This document shows, in pieces, positions 26,132 to 34,935 of a DNA stretch of 64,000 bases. The position numbers and the translations under genes were made by a program. The notes below the pieces were generated by a model, which made no database searches, was not told the DNA's origin, and saw only the letters and a list, made by a program, of their open reading frames with translations. The stretch's first letter is position 1. Each line of letters starts with the position of its first letter. This stretch comes from Marivivens donghaensis (GTDB lineage: Bacteria; Pseudomonadota; Alphaproteobacteria; Rhodobacterales; Rhodobacteraceae): assembly GCF_011806565.1 (NCBI RefSeq), contig NZ_JAATOP010000001.1, positions 1 to 64,000 on the forward strand, given 5' to 3'.

Positions 26132-27289
26132 GTGTCACTGATCGACGACACCAAAGATATCCTGGCAGAGCTGATCGCTTTCCCGACGGTTTCGACCGAC
26201 AGCAACCTGCACATGATCCAGTGGCTCGCGCAGAGGCTCGGTGACCTCGGGGCGCAGGTGGAAATCTGGTACGATGCCTCGGGCAACAAGGCGAACCTGT
26301 TCGCTACCTTGGGGCCGATGCGGGACGGCGGGATCGTTCTGTCGGGCCATTCCGACGTCGTGCCCGTCGCCGATCAGGACTGGACCACCGATCCGTTTGA
26401 AATGGTCGAAAGGGACGGCAAATGGTACGGACGCGGTGCTTGCGACATGAAGGGCTTCATCGCCGCCGTTATGGCGATGGCCCCGCGATATGCCGCGCTG
26501 GATTTGCAACGTCCGCTCCATTTCGCGTTCACCTATGACGAGGAAACCGGCTGCCTCGGTGCTCAGGCACTGGCCGAGCAGTTGGCGGAGCAGGGCATTC
26601 GGCCCGCGGTTGCGATCATCGGCGAGCCGACGATGATGAAAATCATCGAAGGGCACAAAGGCTGCTGCGAATACTCGACGCATTTCACGGGGCTTGAGGG
26701 GCATGGGTCGTCACCCGACCTCGGCGTGAATGCCGTCGAATATGCGGTGCGGTTCGTTGGTCGCTTGATGGAGCTGAAGGATGAACTGAAGCCGCGCGCA
26801 CCGGCGAACAGTCGCTTCGATCCGCCGTGGACCACGATCAACACCGGCGCGTTGATTGGCGGCGTTGCGCACAACGTCATTCCGGGGAAGGCGCGAGTGG
26901 ACTGGGAAATGCGGCCCGTCCAGAAATCCGACATGACATTCGTGAAGGACGCCGTGCACGATTACGTCACGCGCGTTCTGGAACCTGCGATGCAGGAGTT
27001 CTACCCCGATGCAGGGATCGAGACCGAAGTCATCGGCGAGGTCGGCGGGCTGGAGCCCATGGAACCCAGCGAGGCCCGTGAGCTGGTTAGCGCACTGACG
27101 GGTGGAAACGACGTCGGCGTCGTGCCCTTCGGCACCGAGGCCGGTATTTTTCAGGATATCGGGATGAGCGTCGTGGTGTGCGGGCCCGGCTCTATCGCGC
27201 AGGCCCACAAACCGGACGAATTCGTTGCAGTCGAGCAGATGGAGCAGTGCCTCGATATGCTCGAAAGGCTCTGCGCCAAGCTTGTCTGA
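26132..27289 (+). CDS. ArgE/DapE-family (M20) deacetylase, acetylornithine deacetylase-like
   Basis: The 385-residue M20 metallohydrolase has the dinuclear zinc motifs LSGHSDVVPV, GACDMKGF, DEETGCLGAQ and IGEPTMMKI, with a late CGPGSIAQAHKPDEFV His ligand. The start is GTG, three bases after doeA. Acetylornithine deacetylase is the closest named relative. In the doeA context the expected partner is DoeB, an M14/AstE-type N-acetyl-diaminobutyrate deacetylase. N-alpha-acetyl-DABA is one carbon shorter than acetylornithine, so this enzyme may replace DoeB; that is inference. Its TGA abuts the TGA of convergent hemE. Confidence 0.85.
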   Translation: MSLIDDTKDILAELIAFPTVSTDSNLHMIQWLAQRLGDLGAQVEIWYDASGNKANLFATLGPMRDGGIVLSGHSDVVPVADQDWTTDPFEMVERDGKWYGRGACDMKGFIAAVMAMAPRYAALDLQRPLHFAFTYDEETGCLGAQALAEQLAEQGIRPAVAIIGEPTMMKIIEGHKGCCEYSTHFTGLEGHGSSPDLGVNAVEYAVRFVGRLMELKDELKPRAPANSRFDPPWTTINTGALIGGVAHNVIPGKARVDWEMRPVQKSDMTFVKDAVHDYVTRVLEPAMQEFYPDAGIETEVIGEVGGLEPMEPSEARELVSALTGGNDVGVVPFGTEAGIFQDIGMSVVVCGPGSIAQAHKPDEFVAVEQMEQCLDMLERLCAKLV

Positions 27290-28318
27290 TCAGCCGTTGC
27301 GGATCGTGTCGATCATCAACTGAACGTTTTCGGGGTCCGCATCCGGCGTGATCCCGTGACCGAGGTTGAAGATATGCGGGCCCTTCGACAGCGCATCCAC
27401 AACGCGGCGGGTTTCGCGGACGAGATCTTCGCCGCCAGTGACCATGTGCGACGATTTCAGATTGCCCTGAACGCAGCCGCCGGTCTGGACATTGGCCGCC
27501 GCCCACTCCGGCGTAACGCCATCGTCGAGCGCAATGCAGTCCGCGCCGATCTTCTCGTGCAGGCCGACATAGCGCTCGCCCGCGCCGCGCGGGAACGCGA
27601 TGACGGGGAAGCCGGGGTGGCGCGATTTAATCGCAGCGGTGATCTTGCGAGCAGGCTCGACGGCGAACTCCTCGAAGTCCTGACCTTGAAGCGATCCGGC
27701 CCAGCTATCGAAGATCTTCACAACCTCGGCTCCGGCTTCGATCTGCTGGCACAGATATTCGATCGTCGCGTCGGTGAGCAGGTCGATGATGCCTTTGAAC
27801 GTCTCGCGGTCCGTGTTCTTCAGCGCGTGTGCAGGGCCCTGATCTGGCGTGCCTTGGCCTGCGATCATATAGGTCGCCACGGTCCATGGCGCGCCTGCGA
27901 AACCGATCAGAGTCGTCTCTTGGGGCAGTTCGCGGCGCAGGATGCGGACGGTCTCGTAAACGGGGTTCAGCGTGTCGTGGATCGCGTCGATAGGCTTCAG
28001 CGCAGCCAGTTCGCTCGCCGTTGTCGTGGTTGTCATGCGCGGGCCTTCACCCGTCACGAACCACAGATCGACGCCCAGAGCCTGCGGAAGAAGCAGGATG
28101 TCGGCAAACAGGATGGAGGCATCGAACCCGTAGCGGCGGATCGGCTGGAGGGTCACCTCGGCCGCCAATTCGCTGTTATAGCAAAGGGAAAGGAAGTCAC
28201 CGGCTTCGGCGCGGGTTGCGCGATATTCGGGCAGATAACGGCCCGCCTGACGCATCATCCAGATCGGCGGAGTGGGCAGTGTTTCGCCCGCTAGGGCTCG
28301 CAGGATGGTCTTGGTCAT
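27290..28318 (-). CDS. hemE: Uroporphyrinogen decarboxylase
   Basis: HemE decarboxylates the four acetate side chains of uroporphyrinogen III to give coproporphyrinogen III in the cytosol. The 342-residue length is standard. The family signature [17 protein letters not shown] is present near the N-terminus (Arg residues bind the substrate), as is the [14 protein letters not shown] signature with the expected downstream Asp/Tyr region. The gene is divergent from hemC across a 90-base gap, pairing two heme genes. Confidence 0.97.
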   Translation of the reverse strand: MTKTILRALAGETLPTPPIWMMRQAGRYLPEYRATRAEAGDFLSLCYNSELAAEVTLQPIRRYGFDASILFADILLLPQALGVDLWFVTGEGPRMTTTTTASELAALKPIDAIHDTLNPVYETVRILRRELPQETTLIGFAGAPWTVATYMIAGQGTPDQGPAHALKNTDRETFKGIIDLLTDATIEYLCQQIEAGAEVVKIFDSWAGSLQGQDFEEFAVEPARKITAAIKSRHPGFPVIAFPRGAGERYVGLHEKIGADCIALDDGVTPEWAAANVQTGGCVQGNLKSSHMVTGGEDLVRETRRVVDALSKGPHIFNLGHGITPDADPENVQLMIDTIRNG

Positions 28319-28408
28319 GGCAACTCCTTTGGCTGGGGTTTAGGTCGCCAATGCCGCAGGGCAAGTCAAGCCATTGCTGGCAGAGTTATCCGCGGCTAGA
28401 AAGCGCAT

Positions 28409-29356
28409 ATGACATTGAACCTGCCCACCCCCGCTGAACCGCTCAAGATTGGCACCCGTGGCTCGCCGCTCGCGCTGGCGCAGGCATACGAGACGCGCGA
28501 ACGCCTGATGGCGGCGTTTGACCTGCCCGAGGACGCGTTCGAAATCGTGGTCATCTCGACCACCGGTGACAACAAGACGCTGATCGACGCGGACCGCCCG
28601 CTCAAAGAGATCGGCAACAAGGGTCTGTTCACCAAAGAGATCGAAGAGGCCATGCTCGACGGCCGTATCGACATCGCGGTCCATTCCTCAAAGGATATGC
28701 CGGTGGAGCAGCCCGAGGGCCTGATCCTCGACGTGTTCCTTCCGCGCGAGGACGTCCGCGATGCGTTCGTGTCGATCAAATACAAGAGCATCGCCGAGCT
28801 GCCCGACGGAACTGTCGTCGGCACCTCGTCGCTCCGCCGCAAGGCGCAGCTATTGTCGCGTCGCCCTGACCTCAAGGTCGTCGAATTCCGCGGCAATGTG
28901 CAGACCCGCCTGCGCAAGCTGGCCGATGGCGTGGCCGAGGCGACGTTCCTCGCGATGGCCGGCCTCAATCGTCTGGGCATGTCGGACGTGCCGCACGCTG
29001 CCGTCAGCGAAGACGACATGCTGCCCGCAATTGCGCAGGGCGCGATTGGTATCGAACGCCGCATCGACGACGAGCGTGCGAAGGGCCTACTTGCCGCGAT
29101 CCATGACGAGTCGACCGGTCAGCGTCTCGCAGCCGAACGCGCGTTCCTCGCGGCTCTGGACGGTTCGTGCCAGACACCGATCGGCGGGCTTGCGACGATT
29201 GACGGCGATACCATTCACCTGCGCGGTGAAATTCTGAAGACGGATGGCACGGTCACTTACGCTGAAGAAGCCAGCGCTCCGATCGCCGAAGGGGCCGAAC
29301 TGGGCCGCTCTCTGGCCAAAAAACTGTTGGATCGTGCGGGCGCTGATTTCTTCTGA
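28409..29356 (+). CDS. hemC: Porphobilinogen deaminase (hydroxymethylbilane synthase)
   Basis: HemC polymerises four porphobilinogens to hydroxymethylbilane. The 315-residue protein begins LKIGTRGSPLALAQA, has VHSSKDMPVE with the catalytic Asp, the GTSSLRRKAQL substrate-binding arginines, and Cys254 in ALDGSCQTPIGG for the dipyrromethane cofactor. It is divergent from hemE, whose product acts two steps later. Confidence 0.97.
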   Translation: MTLNLPTPAEPLKIGTRGSPLALAQAYETRERLMAAFDLPEDAFEIVVISTTGDNKTLIDADRPLKEIGNKGLFTKEIEEAMLDGRIDIAVHSSKDMPVEQPEGLILDVFLPREDVRDAFVSIKYKSIAELPDGTVVGTSSLRRKAQLLSRRPDLKVVEFRGNVQTRLRKLADGVAEATFLAMAGLNRLGMSDVPHAAVSEDDMLPAIAQGAIGIERRIDDERAKGLLAAIHDESTGQRLAAERAFLAALDGSCQTPIGGLATIDGDTIHLRGEILKTDGTVTYAEEASAPIAEGAELGRSLAKKLLDRAGADFF

Positions 29357-29381
29357 TTTCAGTGTCTTGCGCGATTTTTGA

Positions 29382-29407
29382 AAGGGCGTCCCACGGGGCG
29401 CCTTTTT
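29382..29407 (+). terminator. Rho-independent terminator after hemC
   Basis: GGCGTC-CCAC-GGGGCGCC forms a GC-rich hairpin directly followed by TTTTT, 26 bases after the hemC stop. Confidence 0.75.
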
Positions 29408-29515
29408 CATTCCGGTTGGTGCCTTGCAGAAATTTTGAGGTAGGGTCGAAAAAGTTGCCGCGACTCTATTGACCCCTTCGGCGGGAAACCGTAAATGCCC
29501 CTCCACACACACCGT

Positions 29516-29592
29516 GGCGGTGTAGCTCAGTTGGTTAGAGCAGAGGAATCATAATCCTTGTGTCCGGGGTTCGAGTCCCTGCACCGCCACCA
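29516..29592 (+). tRNA. tRNA-Met (CAU), elongator
   Basis: The seven-base acceptor stem GGCGGTG pairs with CACCGCC, followed by discriminator A and encoded CCA at 29590-29592. The D-arm GCTC/GAGC and a five-pair anticodon stem frame the loop ATCATAA with anticodon CAT at 29550-29552. The T-arm is CCGGGGTTCGAGTCCCTG-like. The sequence fits the alphaproteobacterial elongator methionine tRNA rather than initiator or lysidine-modified tRNA-Ile. Confidence 0.93.
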
Positions 29593-29860
29593 CTTCTCCC
29601 TGATAGTTCAAACGTATGTGCCCGCTCAGCGGGATGTTTTGCGTTCTGGGTTGCGCCCGCAAGTTGGCGCTCTACCACCTTCGGAGTCTATTAAGGGCGG
29701 GTTTACAACTCAAAAGAGTAGGACCCGTTAAAACTTCCTTCACTCCATATTATTAACTTCGCAAACGAACGGCACGTCGGGCGTGAATTCGTTGTGTTTC
29801 ACGGACGACTGACCGGACCTAAGGCCACGGCTGCTTCCGGCTTGTGGAAAGTGAAATGGT

Positions 29861-32800
29861 ATGGCTGACGGCACTCTTCAGGAATTGGCGGACTTTCTTG
29901 CGACCGGCTATTGGGGTGCGGCTGGTACTTTTACGCGGCGGTGGAACCTGACTGACACCGGCCCCGGTGCGATGAGCGGCCAGATCACCTATTCTGTGTC
30001 GGGCAACTGGGTCGATAGCGACGGTATCTCGTCCACGCACGCCGATCTCGTGCGGACCGCGTTCCAGTACCTCGAAAACATCACCGGCATCGATTTTGTC
30101 GAGACGACTTCGACCGTATACGATGAAGTAAACATCGCCTTCGGCGATAACTATTCCGGTGCGTATTCGTACTTCGATTACGGATTCTGGGACGTGTACC
30201 CAGACAGTGCTATCGCGACCCATGCGGTCGTGAATGTTAGCCCGACGTGGTACAACGGCGGCGCGAATGTCGAGAACGACTATGTTCTCCAGACCTTCAT
30301 CCATGAAATCCTGCACGCGCTCGGGCTGGGTCACCAAGGTTATTACAACGGCTCGGCCAATTACCCGACCGATGCCGACTTCGACAACGATAGCTGGCAG
30401 AACAGCATCATGTCGTACTTCACGACGACCGAAAATACGACGGTCGACGCCGATTTCGCGTTTCTTCAGTCGGTCATGGCGGCGGATCTTCTGGCGCTCG
30501 ACGCGCTCTATGGATCGCAAAGCTACAACGGCACCACCTTTGGCACCGCCAATGCGTTTCTGGGTGACACCGTTTACGGATTTAACACCAACATTTCGTC
30601 CGGCACCGACACGCTCATGGCGAACCTCGGGACCTACAGCTACGATAATGCCTACTGCATCGTTGATGCGGGCGGCATTGATACGCTGGACATGTCGGGG
30701 TGGAACTATGACCAACTGCTGAACCTGACGATCTCGTCGTCCACCGACACCGCGCCGAGCGTGTCGAACATCGGCGGTCTGACCGGCAACCTTACTCTGG
30801 CCGTAGGCACGGTCATCGAGAACGCTATCGGCGGTTCGGGCGACGATCTGATCTACGGCAACACTGCGAACAACTTCCTCGTCGGAAATTCGGGCAACGA
30901 CAGCCTTTATGGCGAGGATGGTGACGACGACCTCTACGGTTCGGCAGGCAATGACTACCTAGAAGGCGGGGCGGGCATCGACTACCTCGTGGGGGCCGAA
31001 GGTGACGATACGCTCGTGGGCGGCTCCGATGCGGATACCTTTCTGCTGACCTACCAGTGCGGCTCCGATGTGGTGCTGGATTTCGAATGGGGCCTCGATA
31101 GCCTCTACTTCTACGACACCGACGGAGAGGTGTTCTGGTCCGAGCTGACCCTCGGCTATAACCTCGACGGCTTCCGCCAGTTCGTCATGTCCGACGGCAG
31201 CAGCATCGTTTTGTCGGGTCTCGTGAACTTTGACCCGACCGGCTCCGTGGTCATTTCCGGCACTGAAGAGCGCGGCGAGACGCTTTCCATCGTCAACACC
31301 ATCGCCGACGAAGACGGGCTTGGTGCGTTCAGCTACCAGTGGCAGCGGGATGGGGCAGGCATTAGTGGCGCAAACGGCGCGAACTATATCCTCACCAACA
31401 GCGATGTCGGCAGCGCGATCACTGTCACTGTCAGCTACACCGACGATTTCGGCACAGCCGAGACCGTGAGTAGCGCCGCGACCGGCCTCATCACAGGCTC
31501 GAACAGCGCTCCGACGGGGTCCATCACCATCGCGGGGACAGAGGCGGAGGGCTCGACGCTTTCCATCCTCAATACGCTTGCCGACGAGGACGGCCTTGGC
31601 TCGTTCAGCTATCAATGGAAGCGCGATGGCGTCGCGATCTCGGGTGCGACGGGGGAGACCTACGCGCTCACGCAGACCGATGTGGGAAAGGCGATCACCG
31701 TTTCGGTCAGCTACACTGATGGCTATGGCGAAGCGGAGAGTGTGACGAGTGCCGCTACTGGTGCAATCACGAACGTGAACGATAGCCCGACCGGCTCGGT
31801 CACCATCAACGGAACAGAGCAAGAAGGTTCGACGCTTTCTGTCCTCAACACGCTTGCGGACGAAGACGGCATCGGCACCTTCAGCTACCAGTGGAGGCGT
31901 GACGGCGTGGCCGTTTCAGGTGCGACCGAGACAACGTATGCGCTGACCCAGACCGATGTGGGCAAAGGCATCACCGCAACTGTCAGCTACAACGACGGCT
32001 ACGGCACGATGGAGAGTGTGACGAGTGCCGCTACTGGGGCAATCACGAACGTGAACGATAGCCCGACCGGCTCGGTCACCATCAACGGAACAGAGCAAGA
32101 AGGTTCGACGCTTTCTGTCCTCAACACGCTTGCGGACGAAGACGGCATCGGCACCTTCAGCTACCAGTGGAGGCGTGACGGCGTGGCCGTTTCAGGTGCG
32201 ACCGAGACAACGTATGCGCTGACCCAGACCGATGTGGGTAAGGGCATCACCGTAACTGTCAGCTACACCGATGGCTACGGCACAACGGAAACCGTCACCA
32301 GTGCCGCAACTGGGGCAATCACGAACGTGAACGATAGCCCGACCGGTTCGGTCGCGATCATCGGAACAGAGCAGGAAGGCGCGACGCTTTCAATCCGCAA
32401 CACGCTCACCGACGAAGACGGCCTCGGCACCTTCGGCTACCAGTGGAAGCGCGATGGCTCCGCAATCTTGGACGCGACAGCCTCGACGTATGTTCTGACT
32501 GAAGCCGACCTCGGGGCCGCGATCACAGTGAGCGTGAGCTACACTGACAGCTACGGACAAAGCGAGAGCGCCACCAGTTTAGCGACTGATCCAATTACTT
32601 ACCCCGCAACTCTCTACCGCGATGCGTCCACCGCGCTGCCCGACATTGAGGGTGTGCTCAACCTTGTCTTGACGGGAGCCGCTGCAATGGACGGCTACGG
32701 GAACGCGCAGGATAATATCCTCAGCGGGAATGCCGCGGAAAACACTCTGTCAGGCGTCGCGGGCAGCGATACGATCTACGGCGGAGGTGGGGCGGACAGA

Positions 32801-33604
32801 GTGTTTGGTGGCGTCGGGGACGATGTGGCATACGGCGGCGAGGGCAATGATATTTTCTACGCCGATGCAGGCAATGACGGCATCTACGGCGGCTTCGGCG
32901 ACGATTGGCTGATCTTTGATGGTGAGGCCGATGTAGCGCTCAGGATGTCCTATCGGGATGAGCAGGACACTGGCTACGGCGTGGACACTATCCGCGGGAT
33001 TGAAAATGCGATCGGCGGGTCGGGCGACGATCACATCATCGGGACAGGCGGGAATAACGCGATTTACGGCAATGACGGACTGGATCGGCTGATCGGCCGG
33101 AAAGGCGACGACGTGCTCGTGGGCGGTGCGGACAACGACGTGCTGATCGGCAGCGCTGGCCATGACAGGATTTTCGGTGGCAAGGATGACGATCTGCTCA
33201 AAGGCAACTCCGGTCAGGATATTCTTCAAGGTGACCGTGGTCAGGACGTGCTGATCGGTGGGGCGCAGGCGGACGTGTTTGCGTTCACCAAAACGGCTGA
33301 TAGCAGCAAAAACGTCTCCGGCGCGGACCTCATTCGCGACTTCCAGCAGGGGCTCGACCGGATCGACCTGTCGCAGATCGACGCGAGCACGGTCTGGAGC
33401 GGGGAGAACGCCTTCAGGTTCATCGGCACGGACGATGCGGGCACGGGGAATGCTGGCACGGTGTCATACGAGGTGTTCGACTATCGCGGTCGTCGCAATG
33501 ACACGACGGTCATTTCTATTGACACCGACGATGATCGCGGGGCGGAGATGGTGATCAAGCTCAAGGGCGTCTACGACCTCACGGCGGACGATTTCATCCT
33601 ATAG
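29861..33604 (+). CDS. Serralysin-family (M10) RTX metalloprotease with tandem Ig-like repeats
   Basis: The 1247-residue protein has an N-terminal zinc protease domain. The motif HEILHALGLGH gives zinc ligands His148, His152, His158 and catalytic Glu149, and the Met-turn is NSIMSYF (Met184). An RTX block follows (about 326-390, GGSGDDLIYG and similar). Then come five beta-sandwich repeats of about 92 residues (about 459-911, each with EDG.G.FSYQW..DG), a second RTX block (about 946-1146) and a serralysin-type C-terminal domain (DLIRDFQQGLDRIDLSQI). No Sec signal is seen, so type I secretion with Ca2+-dependent folding outside the cell is expected. No type I transporter gene is in the window. 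Confidence 0.9.
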   Translation: MADGTLQELADFLATGYWGAAGTFTRRWNLTDTGPGAMSGQITYSVSGNWVDSDGISSTHADLVRTAFQYLENITGIDFVETTSTVYDEVNIAFGDNYSGAYSYFDYGFWDVYPDSAIATHAVVNVSPTWYNGGANVENDYVLQTFIHEILHALGLGHQGYYNGSANYPTDADFDNDSWQNSIMSYFTTTENTTVDADFAFLQSVMAADLLALDALYGSQSYNGTTFGTANAFLGDTVYGFNTNISSGTDTLMANLGTYSYDNAYCIVDAGGIDTLDMSGWNYDQLLNLTISSSTDTAPSVSNIGGLTGNLTLAVGTVIENAIGGSGDDLIYGNTANNFLVGNSGNDSLYGEDGDDDLYGSAGNDYLEGGAGIDYLVGAEGDDTLVGGSDADTFLLTYQCGSDVVLDFEWGLDSLYFYDTDGEVFWSELTLGYNLDGFRQFVMSDGSSIVLSGLVNFDPTGSVVISGTEERGETLSIVNTIADEDGLGAFSYQWQRDGAGISGANGANYILTNSDVGSAITVTVSYTDDFGTAETVSSAATGLITGSNSAPTGSITIAGTEAEGSTLSILNTLADEDGLGSFSYQWKRDGVAISGATGETYALTQTDVGKAITVSVSYTDGYGEAESVTSAATGAITNVNDSPTGSVTINGTEQEGSTLSVLNTLADEDGIGTFSYQWRRDGVAVSGATETTYALTQTDVGKGITATVSYNDGYGTMESVTSAATGAITNVNDSPTGSVTINGTEQEGSTLSVLNTLADEDGIGTFSYQWRRDGVAVSGATETTYALTQTDVGKGITVTVSYTDGYGTTETVTSAATGAITNVNDSPTGSVAIIGTEQEGATLSIRNTLTDEDGLGTFGYQWKRDGSAILDATASTYVLTEADLGAAITVSVSYTDSYGQSESATSLATDPITYPATLYRDASTALPDIEGVLNLVLTGAAAMDGYGNAQDNILSGNAAENTLSGVAGSDTIYGGGGADRVFGGVGDDVAYGGEGNDIFYADAGNDGIYGGFGDDWLIFDGEADVALRMSYRDEQDTGYGVDTIRGIENAIGGSGDDHIIGTGGNNAIYGNDGLDRLIGRKGDDVLVGGADNDVLIGSAGHDRIFGGKDDDLLKGNSGQDILQGDRGQDVLIGGAQADVFAFTKTADSSKNVSGADLIRDFQQGLDRIDLSQIDASTVWSGENAFRFIGTDDAGTGNAGTVSYEVFDYRGRRNDTTVISIDTDDDRGAEMVIKLKGVYDLTADDFIL
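31763..31962 (+). repeat. 200-bp direct repeat, copy 1 (within protease repeats)
   Basis: By eye this 200-base stretch is identical to 32039-32238, at an offset of 276 bases, which equals one 92-residue protein repeat. Flanking repeat units are clearly diverged, so this copy is recent or has been homogenised. Confidence 0.85.
32039..32238 (+). repeat. 200-bp direct repeat, copy 2 (within protease repeats)
   Basis: Second copy of the identical 200-base stretch. Because the period is a multiple of three, gain or loss of one unit by recombination would keep the frame open. Confidence 0.85.
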
Positions 33605-33669
33605 GCAGGATTGGTCAGGAAATGCGGTCGCGCTATCTGCGTGGTAAGTTATTTCCGGAAAGTCCCATT

Positions 33670-34629
33670 ATGCTGAACGCCTATATCACCCGAAACAACC
33701 ATCTCGTCGCGCTCGGTTCCGATGATGATCTGGGCGAGGCGATGTGGATAGATCTGTTTAGCGGGACGCCCGAACAGATCGCGCAGGTCGAGGCGCTGGG
33801 CATCTCCGTGCCGACATTGGCAGAGATGGAAGAGATCGAGATTTCGAACCGGCTTTACCGTGAGGGCGAGGTTGACGTGATGACGGTGGTCCTGCCCGGC
33901 CTGTCCGAAGGCAGCACGCCTGTCGCCAGTCCCGTGACGTTTATCCTGACCCCGCAGCAACTGGTCACGGTCCGCCACCGCATTTCGCGTCCGTTCGAAA
34001 CCTATCCGCAGCGCCCCGAACGGACGGCGGTTGGCTGTGCGACGCACGAACGGATCTTCCTCGGTCTGATCGAAGAGATCGTAGGGCGACTGGCCGACCT
34101 GCTCGAAGGGATCGGGATCAGCGTCGATGATATGTCAGCGAATATCTACCGCAATCCGGAGGCGCCGGACTCTGACGAACTGCTTGAAGTGCTGCGCCAA
34201 GTCGGGCGGCAGGGCGACCTTCTTGGTCGTATCAGGCTCGGTCTGACGACGTGCGAGCGGATGCTCAGCTACTACGTACAGAACCTGACGACCCGCGAAG
34301 ATACGAAGGCACTCAAACACGCCGCCAATGCCCAGACGCGGGATATTCAGGCGCTGGCCGTTCACGCGGATTTCTTGGGGAGCCGGATCGGCCTGACCAC
34401 GGACGCCACGCTCGGCATGGTCAATCTGGCGCAGAACGCGGCGGTGCGGATCATCTCGGTGGTCGCGGCGCTCTTCACGCCGCCCACACTGATTGCCTCG
34501 ATTTACGGGATGAATTTTGCCAACATGCCTGAACTTCAGGTGCCGTGGGCCTATCCTGTGGCCCTTGCCGCGATGCTGACGTCAGCGGTCGCGACATGGG
34601 CGTATTTCCGGTGGCGCGGCTGGCTTTAA
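33670..34629 (+). CDS. corA: CorA-family magnesium transporter
   Basis: The 319-residue protein is a CorA-type divalent cation channel. The N-terminal soluble alpha/beta domain is followed by a long helix and two C-terminal membrane segments. The first ends in the selectivity motif YGMNF and the second spans about 298-315 (VALAAMLTSAVATWAYF). It acts as a homopentamer in the inner membrane, importing Mg2+ and possibly other divalent ions. The ATG at 33670 has GGAAAG seven bases upstream; an earlier in-frame start adds 16 residues not typical of the family. Confidence 0.93.
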   Translation: MLNAYITRNNHLVALGSDDDLGEAMWIDLFSGTPEQIAQVEALGISVPTLAEMEEIEISNRLYREGEVDVMTVVLPGLSEGSTPVASPVTFILTPQQLVTVRHRISRPFETYPQRPERTAVGCATHERIFLGLIEEIVGRLADLLEGIGISVDDMSANIYRNPEAPDSDELLEVLRQVGRQGDLLGRIRLGLTTCERMLSYYVQNLTTREDTKALKHAANAQTRDIQALAVHADFLGSRIGLTTDATLGMVNLAQNAAVRIISVVAALFTPPTLIASIYGMNFANMPELQVPWAYPVALAAMLTSAVATWAYFRWRGWL

Positions 34630-34820
34630 ACCACGCGGGCTTCGAAACCGGCGCCAGCCAGAGTGTTCAGAATGTGCTGCTGGCCACGAGTTGTTTCGAC
34701 AGCGACCGTCTTTGATTCGAGGTCGACCGAAACCTTGGCGTTGCCGTCGAGGTTCTGGATCGCGTTTTCGATGGTCGCTTTGCAGTGGTTGCACGTCATA
34801 TCGCTGACGAGGAATTTCAT
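34626..34820 (-). CDS. copZ: Copper chaperone (heavy-metal-associated domain)
   Basis: This small 64-residue protein is a single HMA domain with the MTCNHC copper-binding motif (CxxC) and the beta-alpha-beta layout of CopZ/Atx1. It carries Cu+ in the cytoplasm to CopA. The start at 34820 follows GGAGACTGAG. It is divergent from copA, converges with corA (overlapping by four bases), and probably belongs to the CueR copper regulon. Confidence 0.9.
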   Translation of the reverse strand: MKFLVSDMTCNHCKATIENAIQNLDGNAKVSVDLESKTVAVETTRGQQHILNTLAGAGFEARVV

Positions 34821-34880
34821 CTCAGTCTCCATTGTTTGGTAGATATGTTGTGGTTCGAAAAAGGATCGTCAATACTGGCC

Positions 34881-34911
34881 TTGACCTTCCAGTAACTGGA
34901 ACGACTAGGTA
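34881..34911 (+). promoter_or_regulatory. CueR/MerR-type promoter of copA
   Basis: The -35 box TTGACC (34881-34886) is separated by a long 19-base spacer from the -10-like TAGGTA (34906-34911). The dyad CTTCCAGTAACTGGAA fills the spacer. Overlong spacing with such a dyad is the hallmark of MerR-family copper promoters, which are remodelled by metal-bound CueR. Confidence 0.88.
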
Positions 34912-34935
34912 CCTTTCAAACGGAAAGGCTGAACG

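Noticed and set aside
31237-32600. Tandem repeats considered as a CRISPR or other non-coding array
   Set aside because: The repeats have a period of 276 bases, are in frame and encode beta-sandwich modules of the metalloprotease.
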